A stretch of DNA of 64,000 nt from Eutypa lata (taxonomy: Eukaryota > Ascomycota > Sordariomycetes > Xylariales > Diatrypaceae), in assembly GCA_022661535.1 (NCBI GenBank), contig JAKULF010000013.1, positions 62,001 to 126,000 on the forward strand, read 5' to 3'. The first letter of the stretch is position 1. Every line of letters begins with the position of its first letter. Below the pieces are notes generated by a model, which made no database searches, was not told the DNA's origin, and saw only the letters and a list, made by a program, of their open reading frames with translations. Shown in pieces: positions 10,729 through 21,501 of this stretch. Both the position numbers and the translations under genes were made by a program.

Positions 10729-13703
10729 CTTCGTCGGTTGGTACCGAATGATATGTAATTATTATGGGTAATAGGTTTGATCATAGTGTTTGTTTAGGGG
10801 GTGCAGAATGGGTTCTGAGGATCCTTTCGAATACATTTTATGTTATGTATTTATAGACTGGACGCATACAGGGAGACTATCCTATGAGGCTCATATCTAG
10901 ATACCCTACGATGCCAGCCTGATGGAGTGTGGAGCTGGAGGGCCTGCTACAGGTACAGTTGTGATATTTAATGCAAGAAATACTCCCGTTTCTCCTCACT
11001 TAGCCTGCCACATCAGAACCACGGCAAAGTAACCCTCTGACATGTGGAACTGCTATTGCTCCCATCTCCTACCAACGTCGCAGCCAGTCGGTCAGTCTGC
11101 GCAGATTATATTAATAGACTAAGAGACAAATCAGAGGTGTTGGTAGTAGCCCGATCACCAGGGATTTATTGCGGCCCGACATCAAGGAAGTCAAATGTTG
11201 TTCCTCTTGGTTAATGGTGGTATCATTCCATTATCCGCGGTTAGGTCGGTTTCCACCGGTTAAGTCGCAACACCATCTCGTACTGCTCACACTGCATCTG
11301 AAATGTTGATTGGTCGCCAAGCCGTCGCCACTCAAAACCCTCCTATTGGCTTATCACTAAGATTTTCATTCTTACTCGCAAAACCAACTTGGGCAGCTTT
11401 ATGTTTCGTTGCCCTGCTCCTGATGACAGGCCCCCGTTGGAACAGGGAATCTGCATATTGTAGTCGTGGCATAATACAGCCAATTTTATACCGTGTCCAA
11501 GCTTGGTCTATGCATCCCAATGCAACAAAAATTATGTATGTTCATGATTTTCTCTTTGTGATATCTAGAGTATCGGCTAAACGATATATTTGTGCTGGTC
11601 TTATGATCCAGGGGTTCGACTACGTCAACCCAGTCATTCGATTGATGTATCTGCCAGCTGGAGCTTCTGCGTGAAGAGCTCGACAGAATGTTTATGCGTC
11701 AGGCCACTTTAGTAGAATACATCCCCTGGTCTTCCACTCATAACTACTTACATTTTAGACGGCTAGTATTTGCAACCCACTTACACAACGAAATGACCAA
11801 ATCAAGATCGTCCATTTAAGTTAAGGGAGGACTACATCCAACGACCATACGCCAGAATTACTGATTATTGCGGTCTAGAAACTTAGAGGTAGATCACAAA
11901 GCTATGTTCACATGCAAGTCAGTCGCAGTTGATAGCTACCCTCAAATGAAATTTCGAAAATTTTGCAGATATCTAAGACTTAGGCTGCAGCTGCACAACG
12001 CAATTTGGGAAGGCCGCCCATGGTTCGCATATTTGAGGCAACTAGCAACTAGTAGGTATTGTATGCATACTCTGAAGTCTGTGCAAGAAACAGTTCGAGA
12101 ATAGTGAGGTCTTCCCACTCCCCACTGCAACCGCTTTTCCTTCTCCAAGTACGATTTCAATCTGTGAAATTGACTTCACCCTCTACTACATGATCATTTT
12201 ACTTCAATGTTTACACTTCACTTGAATCATTTTCTATTTCTCTTTGTTTTCTTTTCATCATTTCCTTTTCTAACAGGATCGGTGGCCGATGGAATTATGT
12301 TGTAGGTAGTGTGGCGGCTCGCTCTGAGATAATCTATGGATCTCCTTGCCACCTGGGACTTAGGAACTACAGGGTTTGACAATGTCTATAGTATCAAGCA
12401 GCAATATGGGGTTGAGTTCGTATGTTGTTGTCGGTCGAGCCGTAAAGCGGCCTGTTGGTTTAGGTTCATCTAGCGGAGTACAGAGTGCATTCTAGGGAGT
12501 TCTATGGTAGCGAGCCTCTCCCAACGCACTTACAACCCGTACAAGAAAAGGTAACCGGATCTTTTCTTCTTCATTTCATTCTGATAACCATAGGCTACCT
12601 TTGTCGATATTTTGATTTTCAACTAAAGGCATGTCACTACTACTCTCCCTCTACATTCTTTTGCATATAAAATGAATAAACTTAACTCCTGCCAGTCTCT
12701 ATGATTCAAGCTGAATATACCTCTTGGGTTTCGTATAGTGAGTAAGAGCTTACTATTGATTAGTTGGATCGTTGGGCCATGATACCAGCTCTGGTTTTTA
12801 TTTTCAGGGTTTATGCTTAGATTAGCGCAAGTTCCTGACAACATGAGCTCCATGGATCACCTACCAGGCTGTAAGCCCATCCTTTCTCCCATCCATGTTT
12901 GGCCTCTCTGTGGTTAGCACTGTCATTATGTATACTGTGACAGTTTAAATCTTGAAGTCGGGCCCAGAGCAATTGTTATGAATAAATTCAACGAACAACT
13001 CTTCTAGCTTGTTACTTCTGAGAACTTGATATCATGCACCATTATCATATTCCCTTCGCCGTTCTGGTACCTATATGGTTGGTTTGAATCTAAATTTTGG
13101 AACTTTGAATAAACATACCTTAACAATCATTTGTTTCCTAGCCCCACCCAAGACATCGAGCCTGAATTACTTTGTATTCAGCTTCTCTTTCTTGAATAAT
13201 GCGGGGAGAATATATACTACACGTCGTTTAGTATAAGGGACACTAGCGAAAGTCTCAATATTCCTGAATGCATACTACTTCAAGGCGTATCTCATTACGT
13301 AGGTGCTTTTGGTGGTTGCAGTCAATATTCGGTCTCGAAATATACCGAGAGCATCGTTAGAGCGCGGGTCCAAGTCTACCCATATTCCCACTCAAACCCA
13401 CTTAACATAATTACTCCAACAAGATGGAATAATGGATGGGGAAAACCTGGAGAATCCCTGCAAGATAGGTGCTTAATTGATGTCTTTCATAGTATAACCC
13501 TAAACGTCTCTTGGCGAACATCCCCTATGCGATCCAATCGGAGAATCTCATATACATACTTGGCAGATGATCTGGCTATGGATATAAATTGAACTCGACG
13601 TGCCATGGTTTTATTCTTAGGGCGCGGACTTCGTGACTGAAATGTAGCAAGGAAAGCGCAATTCGAGTCACTGCACCTAAATTTCTGAATGCAGAACGTA
13701 ATC
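10729..13703. other. Gene-poor region, nothing identified
   Basis: Nearly 3 kb without a convincing frame. The short plus-strand frame at 11303-11674 has no domain, no splice context and an implausible mixture of residues. No terminal repeats or transposase remnants were recognised. Confidence 0.45.
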
Positions 13704-15088
13704 ATGGGTCATTTCACCCGGTTACTCGGGATTCTCTCTTGCGCGTCTATTCCTTTAATATCTGCGTTTACGAACCCCATCAAGACACTCAACGGGAGTG
13801 ACCCTTTTATCGTATACTGGGATGGCATGTAGGAAACCCAGAAAATGGCAGGACCAACTGAAGCTCAGAACCACTCTAGGTACTACTTGACCACGACGAC
13901 GTGGTCCGACGTTGAGATTACGGCTGCGTCCACCATTGAGGACCTCAAAACCGCCACTCCGCAGATTGTCTACACCGACACAACGGATCCCAGGTTCGCA
14001 GCAAACTGGTGGGCACCAGAAGTATGGCGAGTCGATGATCGCTGGTGGTACGTGCAAGAAGTCATTGTCCCAGGCTTCAAGGCTCTCGATTTCACATAGT
14101 TGTTTCCGTCTTCGATGCTAATAAATTTCCGTGTAGTGCGTATTACTCTCGCGCTTCTGGGACATTTCCTTTTGTCATAGTAAACAGTATGCGCCTTGAG
14201 TATGTTGGACTAACATATGTCAGACATATACTTCAGCACGAGCGAGAAACACGATTCATGGGATCAAATATTACCATCGCTGCGGTTGTGGGTTCTAGAA
14301 GGCGGCACTGACACGCCGCTCTCAGACCCCTACACGCTGGTCTCGGAAATCCGACCTTCTAATTATGATGGCGGTATGCTCGATGGTGTACGTCGTCAAG
14401 AAGTTGATATTTTTCAGCCTTCAGGAACTGACAGTGTCATACCAGAGCATCTACACCATCGACGGCAAGAATTACTTCTTCGTGAGTAACTAGTTGTCTC
14501 GGCCCGTTTAAAAGTACTCTCCATTAATTCGTGCCTCTTCAGTACTCGTCCGTGAACGGGACTGAGTCCCCTAACGGCGCTTCATTGTGGATCGCCGAAA
14601 TGACATCTCCCTCGGAAGTGGGACCCGCCACGATGATCTCCTTCCCCGAGCTTGTCTGGGAAACCGACCCCAGTCCGGTGATTGAAGGCCCGGCCGGCAT
14701 AACATCTCCTAACGGAACCATATTCATGGTGTATTCGGCTAACAGCTGCAACACACCGGACTACACACTCGGGGCGCTGCAGCTCCAAGATGGCGCGGAT
14801 CCGCTCCTGGCGTCGTCATGGATCAAGTTGCCCGAGCCGCTGCTGACGACGAACACCGAGAACGGAATGTACGGACCCGGTCATAACGGCTTCTTCAAAA
14901 GTCCGGACGGTACCGAGGATTGGATGGTCTTTCACGCGAATCGCAACTCTGGTGGGAGCTGTGACGCGTACCGTCAGACTTTCGTCCAGCCGGTGCATTG
15001 GGATAGCCAGGGGAGGCCGCAGTTGAACCCACCGATTGCTCCAAGTGAGGACATTGTTCCACCCTCGGGCGAGAGCGCTTTGGCATAG
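13704..15088 (+). CDS. Secreted glycoside hydrolase family 43 enzyme
   Basis: Six exons give a 361-residue frame: 13704-13828, 13880-14051, 14137-14179, 14224-14387, 14446-14481 and 14543-15088. A signal peptide (MGHFTRLLGILSCASIPLIS) opens the protein. Family 43 marks follow: GSDPFIV with the general-base Asp, WAPEV, then MLDG with the third Asp, and SPVIEGPAG with the probable general-acid Glu. The C-terminal part contains GPGHNGFF, a typical blade-five motif of the five-bladed propeller. Likely substrates are arabinan or arabinoxylan side chains outside the cell. The 43-bp third exon is needed to keep the frame but adds 15 residues inside a conserved strand (see findings), so the gene may be alternatively spliced or slightly damaged. 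Confidence 0.78.
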
Positions 15089-15684
15089 GGATTTATCAGA
15101 TGAATAATGATGAATGTTCGTGCATAGGTATGATTTCGCTAGAAGAAGTGTGCGACTAATCTAGATTTCGCGATGAGTGATAGTTTCAGAGTGCCAAGGC
15201 AGCCAATTAGCCGTTTCATTAGCCCGCGCGTAGCATACCTACATGTGCTTAGACTCCGAATACTTGAGTATGTCATTCTAGTAAACATAATCCACTTGTA
15301 CATAAACTCCAAGTCCTTTGTAGATATTCAGGACTTATATCGTCTGTTCATGCCGTTCAAATATGTGGCACATACCTCCTGAACGTTTTTTAGGATCTCA
15401 ATACCCCCTGAACGAACTTCATTCATTCATGTTCCGAGCTTAGGTACCTAACTAGCGCTAGCTACCTAGCTGAAGAGCGCTAGAGGTAGAGTTACCTGCA
15501 GCAGAATGCCAGGCACCCAATGCTGCCTGGAATAGGCGGTGGACCGGCCGAACGCCTCACCCAACCAAAATACCTACATAAACGTCGCAACAACCTGAGT
15601 ATTCTAGGTAAATGGAGAAGGAACGTAACATGCGCAAATTTACAAATAATTTTCCAACGTTATAAAATCATTCGATCTTTTCAG
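15089..15684. other. Intergenic with palindromic CCTAGGTA-type motif
   Basis: The region between GH43 and the F-box-like gene. Bases 15446-15474 contain overlapping palindromes (TAGGTACCTA, CTAGCGCTAG). A pyrimidine stretch ending in TTTTCAG lies directly before the next ATG and could be the acceptor of a 5' UTR intron. Confidence 0.4.
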
Positions 15685-16836
15685 ATGGCACCGAAAAACT
15701 TGAAGGGCCGTCAAAATAAAGTGGCTTTCGAGCGATTTGACCATGACAAGTTCGGGGAATCCCGTATGTCGCCGTGGGGGTTGCAACGCTACATGAAGGA
15801 CTTAGGATGGAGGCCCTATGGCTACTCCGATTGGCCTACCAAGCTTCGCGGGCGGTGGATTCGCCGCGAGGGGCTGCAGTGCGCGAGCCACGGCGGCAAG
15901 TCGACCTGCCTCGGGAGACATCCCAAGCTCTGGATCCCGGGGAAGACCGAGCTGACTGCATTCACCAGCGGAGAAGAGATTGAGCCCGGCCTTGACACGG
16001 CAGACCGAGCTGGCGATGCCTATCCCGCTCCCACCTTACCTAGCAATGGCCGTTACATGCTCGCTAGCCTACCGCCAGAGCTCCTCCACCAGATCCTAGG
16101 CTATTTGATCCCGCGGGGTTGCGCGTACCAGTTCCTCGTCGGCAAGCGCACCAACAAACCCATACAGATCGTCCAGCAAGTCGTCCCCGCCAACGGGAAC
16201 GGACTAAGATCGGTGCACCCAGCGCTCGCGGCCACGAGCAGGCACTGGCGGGATGTGGTGTATGGCATCCTGTACGGCCAGAACAGCTTTGTATTCAACC
16301 TCGGCATCACGACTATGGAAGTCGGCATAGGGACACATGATTTCAGGAAAATGGAGTCCTGGGTCCGCATTCTGTCTGATGCCCCTGATAGCGGTAGTCC
16401 TCTCGGCCCGCTAACCGAGACGGTCGCGGCATATTTGAAGTCCGCCACGCTCTTGTTCGCGTACCCGGTGTCAACTGGCACAAAGGAGGTTAATCAGATC
16501 ATGAGCATGGTTAGCCGTGTTACACAGATGCTTGGTCTGACGGTTTTCGATGAGCTCCAGATTCATATCCAGCCCGCACAGAAGACGAACAAGCAGTACG
16601 ACACGGTGTATGTGGATACGTTAGATGTTGACTTTTGTGAAGACACCAAGAGGATCAAGGTTCAGGTACGCGACTCGGAAATTATCTCGCCCAGTAGAGC
16701 ACAAAAGGTTCAGAGGGCTTTTGAACCGCTCGTGAAGCTGAGGGCCGTTGGAGATGTCACCATTAGTGGCTTGATGACCGAGGATCTTGCTCGGGACTTG
16801 AAGGATAGCATTACGGCGAACAAGGGCCCCGCGTGA
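15685..16836 (+). CDS. F-box-like protein, function unknown
   Basis: The start at 15685 (MAPKNLKGRQ) gives 383 residues. The frame is open up to 15520, but the upstream part looks non-coding and a splice-acceptor-like TTTTCAG sits directly before 15685. Near residue 130 the segment LASLPPELLHQILGYLIP matches the start of an F-box helix, so the protein may be a substrate adaptor for an SCF ubiquitin ligase. Residues 10-100 are basic with several Trp and a CASHGGKSTCLG segment. The rest has no repeat pattern such as LRR or WD40 that would name the substrate side. The gene is intronless. The F-box call rests on one helix and is tentative. Confidence 0.65.
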   Translation: MAPKNLKGRQNKVAFERFDHDKFGESRMSPWGLQRYMKDLGWRPYGYSDWPTKLRGRWIRREGLQCASHGGKSTCLGRHPKLWIPGKTELTAFTSGEEIEPGLDTADRAGDAYPAPTLPSNGRYMLASLPPELLHQILGYLIPRGCAYQFLVGKRTNKPIQIVQQVVPANGNGLRSVHPALAATSRHWRDVVYGILYGQNSFVFNLGITTMEVGIGTHDFRKMESWVRILSDAPDSGSPLGPLTETVAAYLKSATLLFAYPVSTGTKEVNQIMSMVSRVTQMLGLTVFDELQIHIQPAQKTNKQYDTVYVDTLDVDFCEDTKRIKVQVRDSEIISPSRAQKVQRAFEPLVKLRAVGDVTISGLMTEDLARDLKDSITANKGPA

Positions 16837-17041
16837 AACTGTTGGGTCACTGATGATGTGTATGTTATGTTCGCACGGTCTTGTAAAATAGGAATATTCT
16901 ATGGCAGATAGCGAGTTGCTTAACAATAGTCAATAGTTATGCCTGGATGTCTTGTGTACTATTTTAAAGCAAGGATAAGTTCATTTTAGCAACCATCCAT
17001 TGTGGCAGAATTTTGTGGCATCCCACGTAGGAATTGCCTTC

Positions 17042-18411
17042 TTATTTCCCTGGGACTATACGACCAACGCACTCTCCGAATCCTACTCGCTCCCCAGGTT
17101 TACCGCACGTGCCGCGGATCGTGACGGTATCGCCATCCCTGAGGAACCGTCGCACGTCCATACCATATAAGAAGACATCCTTCTTCCCACCTTCACTCAT
17201 CTCTAGAAGACTGCCGCTCTGCTTCGGATCGGGTCCGCTGATCGTGCCCGAGCCCAGCATATCGCCGGTCCTCATCGGACAGCCGCCGAGCGTGTGATGC
17301 GCGAGCATCTGTGGAAATGACCACATCAGATACTTCGAGTTGGAGTTACTGATTGTCGTCACGTCACCGGAGGGAGCTAGCACAGGATTAGAATAATGAC
17401 TTCAACGCGGTTTTGATTCAGCTTACTCTCGAGGTCCACCTCCAATTCGATGTCGAACACGGTGTCCTTCCTGCCCTCTTTCAGATAATCCTGCAGCGGC
17501 GTCTTATTCTCAATGGCCGCGGTCCGAAACGGCTCCAGCGCATCCGCCAGCACGACCCAGGGGCTAATAGTCGAAGCAAAGTTCTTACTATTGAACGGGC
17601 CGAGCGGTACATACTCCCAAGTCTGGACATCGCGCGCACTCCAATCATTCAGCAAGACGTAGCCGAAGATGTGCTCCTCAGCCTCCTCGACGCTGATCGG
17701 CTCGCCCAGCGCGTTCGGCGTCGCAACGAGGCACCCCAGCTCAAGCTCCATATCCAACCGCCGGCTCGGCGCCGTCGTCGGCTCCCCCGTGGCGGCGTTC
17801 AGTAGTATCTGGCCGCGCGGCCGGCGCACCGGCGTCCCCGAGACGACGATGCTGGACGCGCGCCCGTGGTACCCGACGGGCAGGTGCGCGTAGTTGGGCT
17901 GCAGCGCGTTCTGCGGGCCCCGGAACATCGCACCGACGGCGAATGCGTGGTGGTACCCCGCGTAGAAATCCGTGTAGTCGCCGATGCTCATCGGGAGGTG
18001 CATCGTGACGCCTCCTCCTCGCCGCGCCTGCGACGTCGGGATCAGCGCCCGCGAGCGCAGCGCCTCGTTGTCCCGCAGCACTTCGGGGTGCGACGTCGAC
18101 GCCGACAGCAGGTCTTGGATGGCGGCTCGGACGGCGCGGTGGGTCGGCCGCCCGAGCGCCGCGAATGCGTTGAGCGTTGGCTGCGAGAAAATGGCGCTGC
18201 TGCTGCTGCTGCTGTTGTTGATTAGAGAGGAGGGGAATAGTGCGGCGGCCTTGGGGTCCGAGGTCAGGACCTTGAGATCTAGCACGTAGGAGCCGATGGC
18301 GGTGGCGCCGTGCGGCGCGGCGTCTTCCGAGGTGCTGATGATGCCGAACGGGATGTTCGCTAGCGAGAACGGACTGTCCGGAGACACGTCGGGAACCCAC
18401 GTTGATGCCAT
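17042..18411 (-). CDS. fahA: Fumarylacetoacetase
   Basis: Two exons, 18411-17427 and 17376-17042, with a 50-bp intron (GTAAGC donor, GCTAG acceptor), give 439 residues, the usual length. The enzyme hydrolyses fumarylacetoacetate to fumarate and acetoacetate, the last step of phenylalanine/tyrosine degradation, in the cytosol. DYTDFYAGYHHAF at 145-157 holds the metal-binding D148 and the catalytic His. LDMELELG carries metal ligands E222 and E224, and LLNDWSARD carries D256. LPVGYHGRASSIVVSGTP is the classic substrate-site block. The splice junction restores the conserved GDxxTIxxSN...LMW region. A run of serines (67-72), read from a CAG/CTG-type repeat, is unusual. Homogentisate dioxygenase and maleylacetoacetate isomerase are not adjacent, although they cluster with this gene in some fungi. 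Confidence 0.93.
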
Positions 18412-19422
18412 TTCTTAGATGCCCTCGTGGAGGATATTGTTGTTCATGCAATATCTGCGATGTATTATGGCCTATTTAAGGTGTGTATAATTGTTGAACG
18501 CCGATGAAGGGCTCCTAGTTAACAGATACTGGGTATTCGCGGCACTTTTGTGAGTTGCGAGGATAGCCGGCCTGAACCGCATTTCACAGTGTCCTGGTAA
18601 CGTATATAAACTGTACCATCCCCCCCCTTAAACATACGCTTCCGAAAGGCACTGGCGATAATTTACCTGCTACATTGAATTAAATGATGTTTGTTTTCTT
18701 CTTGAAATGGAAATTAATCTAATACATAATAGTTTTATTCAAGAGTCACGGCTTAGCTCATTATGCCACCATCGTGCCACATGGCTCTCGTTATTTTAAG
18801 GGGGGGAATTGGCGGGTTGAATCACCAGTCAATTTTGTTGGTCATTATATTACTTTCCATTTTCAAAGTACGCATGAAATAAGGTGGGTTATTGAGATGA
18901 TGAATTAGTTGCCACTGAATAAATCGTAACTCATATCTGTCACGTCGTAATATCTTTCTAAATATCCATTAGGACTAACTGGAAGAAAATTGGCAAGCAA
19001 GTACTTATAACGAGTCTGAACTTCTCCAGCACCACTCGCAATCCTCAGAGCAACAAGTTGATAATGTAGCACATCTTTATATTTATATGTAAACGCCCGC
19101 ACCTAATCCAAGACTATACAGTACATAGCAGCTTGGTAGCGTGTGTAAGGAGGTGTATCTCCCTCTCGTGATCATAGTCGAACTTTATTAAATAAGCTCA
19201 TTACTATGGCGTGTTAGTAAAGTTACCACCGTATTAATCAATGGAGCGCAAGAAAACTTTGATAAATAACCTAAATATACCTAAGCATTATCTCCGAAGT
19301 TCGACATGATGTCTCGTCACATCCTCTCCCAAAACCAAATCTCCCTACTTCTTCATCATTTGAACCAACCCATGCATTAGCCTATGCATATGCAGCACTA
19401 ACAACCTGAATAATCCGGAATA
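18412..19422. other. Intergenic
   Basis: Promoter side of fumarylacetoacetase and upstream of the SF1-like pseudogene. A 65-codon minus-strand frame at 18905-19102 has no supporting feature. Runs of C (18619-18627) and G (18803-18809) are the only compositional oddities. Confidence 0.4.
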
Positions 19423-20463
19423 ATGGCCCAGATCAGAGATTACCAACAAGTAAAAGGCACCATCGAGTCATCTGCCAACTATAGCATGACCACAGCTACG
19501 CCATCGAAGGGAAGGAAAACCCGATGGGGTTCGGAGAATACGCCTTGTAGACTCGCTAACTTCACGACGGCCATCACAGCACCTATGACAAATGAACAGA
19601 TAGATGTATACGTCATGCAGGTTCGCATTGAGGAGATTACCCAGAAACTGAGATTTAACGATATTGTCCCGGCTGACCTTGATCGCAGGTATCCCTCACC
19701 CCCACCTGTGTATGACAACTCAGGAAAACGCGTCAATACGCGATACCAGCGCCACCGAGGCCGTCTGGAGGATGAGCGGCATTCTTTAATTCAGCGCATC
19801 ATATGCATCATCCCGAACTATACTGCACCCCACGGCTATGTCCCAAGTCCGCGAAAACTAATCACAGACAGGGTCTACATATTGACAAAGGAGTTCTCCG
19901 AAGTGAAATTCATTGGCCAACTCTTAGGTCTTCGAGGACGCAGCATCACCGACATGAATGCTCGCTCCGGCGCCACCATCGCCATTCGCGGCAAAGGCTC
20001 TATTAAAGAAGGCAGACTCCGCAGTCCTGAGCGCCCCGTTACTAACACCAACACTAACAACCAAGAGGGCCCTCTCCATTGCCTGATTACCGCGGTCACT
20101 CAAGGTAAAGTCGACAGGGCTAAGTAGCTCGTTCAGGGTGTCATTGATGCGGCCGTGACTACACCGGAGCGTGTCGATGAGAGGAAGCGCCACCAGCTTC
20201 GCGCGCCGTCTTGAATGGGACTTTCCGCGACGATGAAGGTCGCGGCGACGTCGTTGGTGGCGCCCGGGAGCGCATAGCAGCGGCTGCTGTCATTTGTCGC
20301 GTTTGTAGTAACGCCGGGCATATCGCTCGTGACTGTCCTGATAGGAGAGCGAAATGTGTTCCATGGCGGGGCGGTCCCTGGAAACAGACAGACGTAGGCC
20401 GTGGAACTGTAGATGCCGTGGATCTCGCATACTCGCAGTTCCTATCTGAGCTGGGGGTTAAAT
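19423..20463 (+). pseudogene. Decayed paralogue of SF1/branchpoint-bridging protein
   Basis: The open part (19423-20127, 234 residues) follows branchpoint-bridging protein closely. It has the RKTRWG start, the helix-hairpin IEEITQKLRFNDIVPAD, the SPPPVYDNSGKRVNTR link, and a KH domain ending in GATIAIRGKGSIKEG and LHCLITA. The frame then breaks twice. AAG TAG interrupts the helix after the KH domain, where a second Lys is expected, and LVQGVIDAAV continues in frame after the stop. Near 20207 a small deletion shifts the frame, after which LNGTFRDDEG, a zinc knuckle (CRVCSNAGHIARDC, about 20298-20339) and the family's C-terminal YSQFLSELG follow. The first zinc knuckle is missing. The KH loop reads GLRG instead of GPRG. 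The true splicing gene must lie elsewhere in the genome. Confidence 0.82.
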
Positions 20464-21501
20464 AGGCATCGACTACATAGGATGCAACATCAATCGCTAC
20501 ATACATCTACTAACCATAGTTCATGAACCAAATCACGGGATAAGGGAAGGGACCATATTGCTAATTATCTAAATAGTCATCGAGTTTGAATTCTGGGAGA
20601 TCCGGGATAATAAAGTCAGCATCTACAAATAAGCAATTTGAAATTTCTCCAGGTGGCATGTGAACATGTGTAGTGACCGTAAGCCAACCAGTCCTACAAT
20701 AGACTTGGCAAGGCCAGCCTTACCCTTTTACCCCTTATACATGACGTATGACTGCAGATTTTGTGTAACATCGTGGGTGCATTCAAGGGCGTCCTTACGG
20801 TGGCGTCGAAGGGAGTCGGAATAAGCCTGCATGGGGTAGGACGAACTTGCGTCGTTATTACAGTAATAGCTGAACAGACTGCATACCTATCATGCGTGAA
20901 ATTGTGATTTGGCATACCTGTATTGGAAAGTACTGAGCTGCCGCATGCCTGCAAGCCACTTACTTACATGTATGTAGGTGGTTAGAGTCTGAGAATGGTG
21001 CATCACCTCCCGCACTTTGCATTCTGAGCTTACATACAACATACATACATGTAGTAGCAGAAGTAGAGCAAGGAGGTACTACACGACTCCCTACTCCTGC
21101 TGTAACAACTCCGGAAACAGCAGAGTTAGGTGCCTAACTACATGCACTGGAGTCAGCCTGAGCTGGCCTGAGCTGATCGATCCCCCCACCATGACCCCTG
21201 TCCCACGTTTCTTCTTAACTACCTAAGGTATGTAGTAGACACCCCTGTACATACTGTATGTAGCTTTTATTTGTACTGACTCCAATGCGCCATGTTGACG
21301 ACAGCCAAAGCTGCCGCCATTTCAGCCAGGAGACTCCAAACAAAAAGCGACGAACCATCCGCGTCCTTTTTTCTTCTCCCTTCTCCAACGATGATGGCCC
21401 GCACGAAGAACCAGCCTACCACGAGTTGGCAGCACCGCAGTGATAAGAAATTCCATAAGAAGAAAAAGGGGTTTAATTAATTAACTAATGATAAAGCAAA
21501 T
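20464..21501. other. Intergenic, 5' region of the transcription factor
   Basis: Contains tetranucleotide-like ACATGTATGTAGG runs (20966-20978 and 21039-21053) and a purine-rich leader at 21440-21500. The short frames at 21017 and 21292 show no coding character. Confidence 0.4.

Noticed and set aside
17741..18451. 236-codon minus-strand frame overlapping fumarylacetoacetase
   Set aside because: Out-of-frame shadow with Arg/His-rich composition; the true frame carries every catalytic residue of the enzyme.
18905..19102. 65-codon minus-strand frame
   Set aside because: No domain, no splice context and no membrane segment; the length is within chance expectation for AT-rich DNA.
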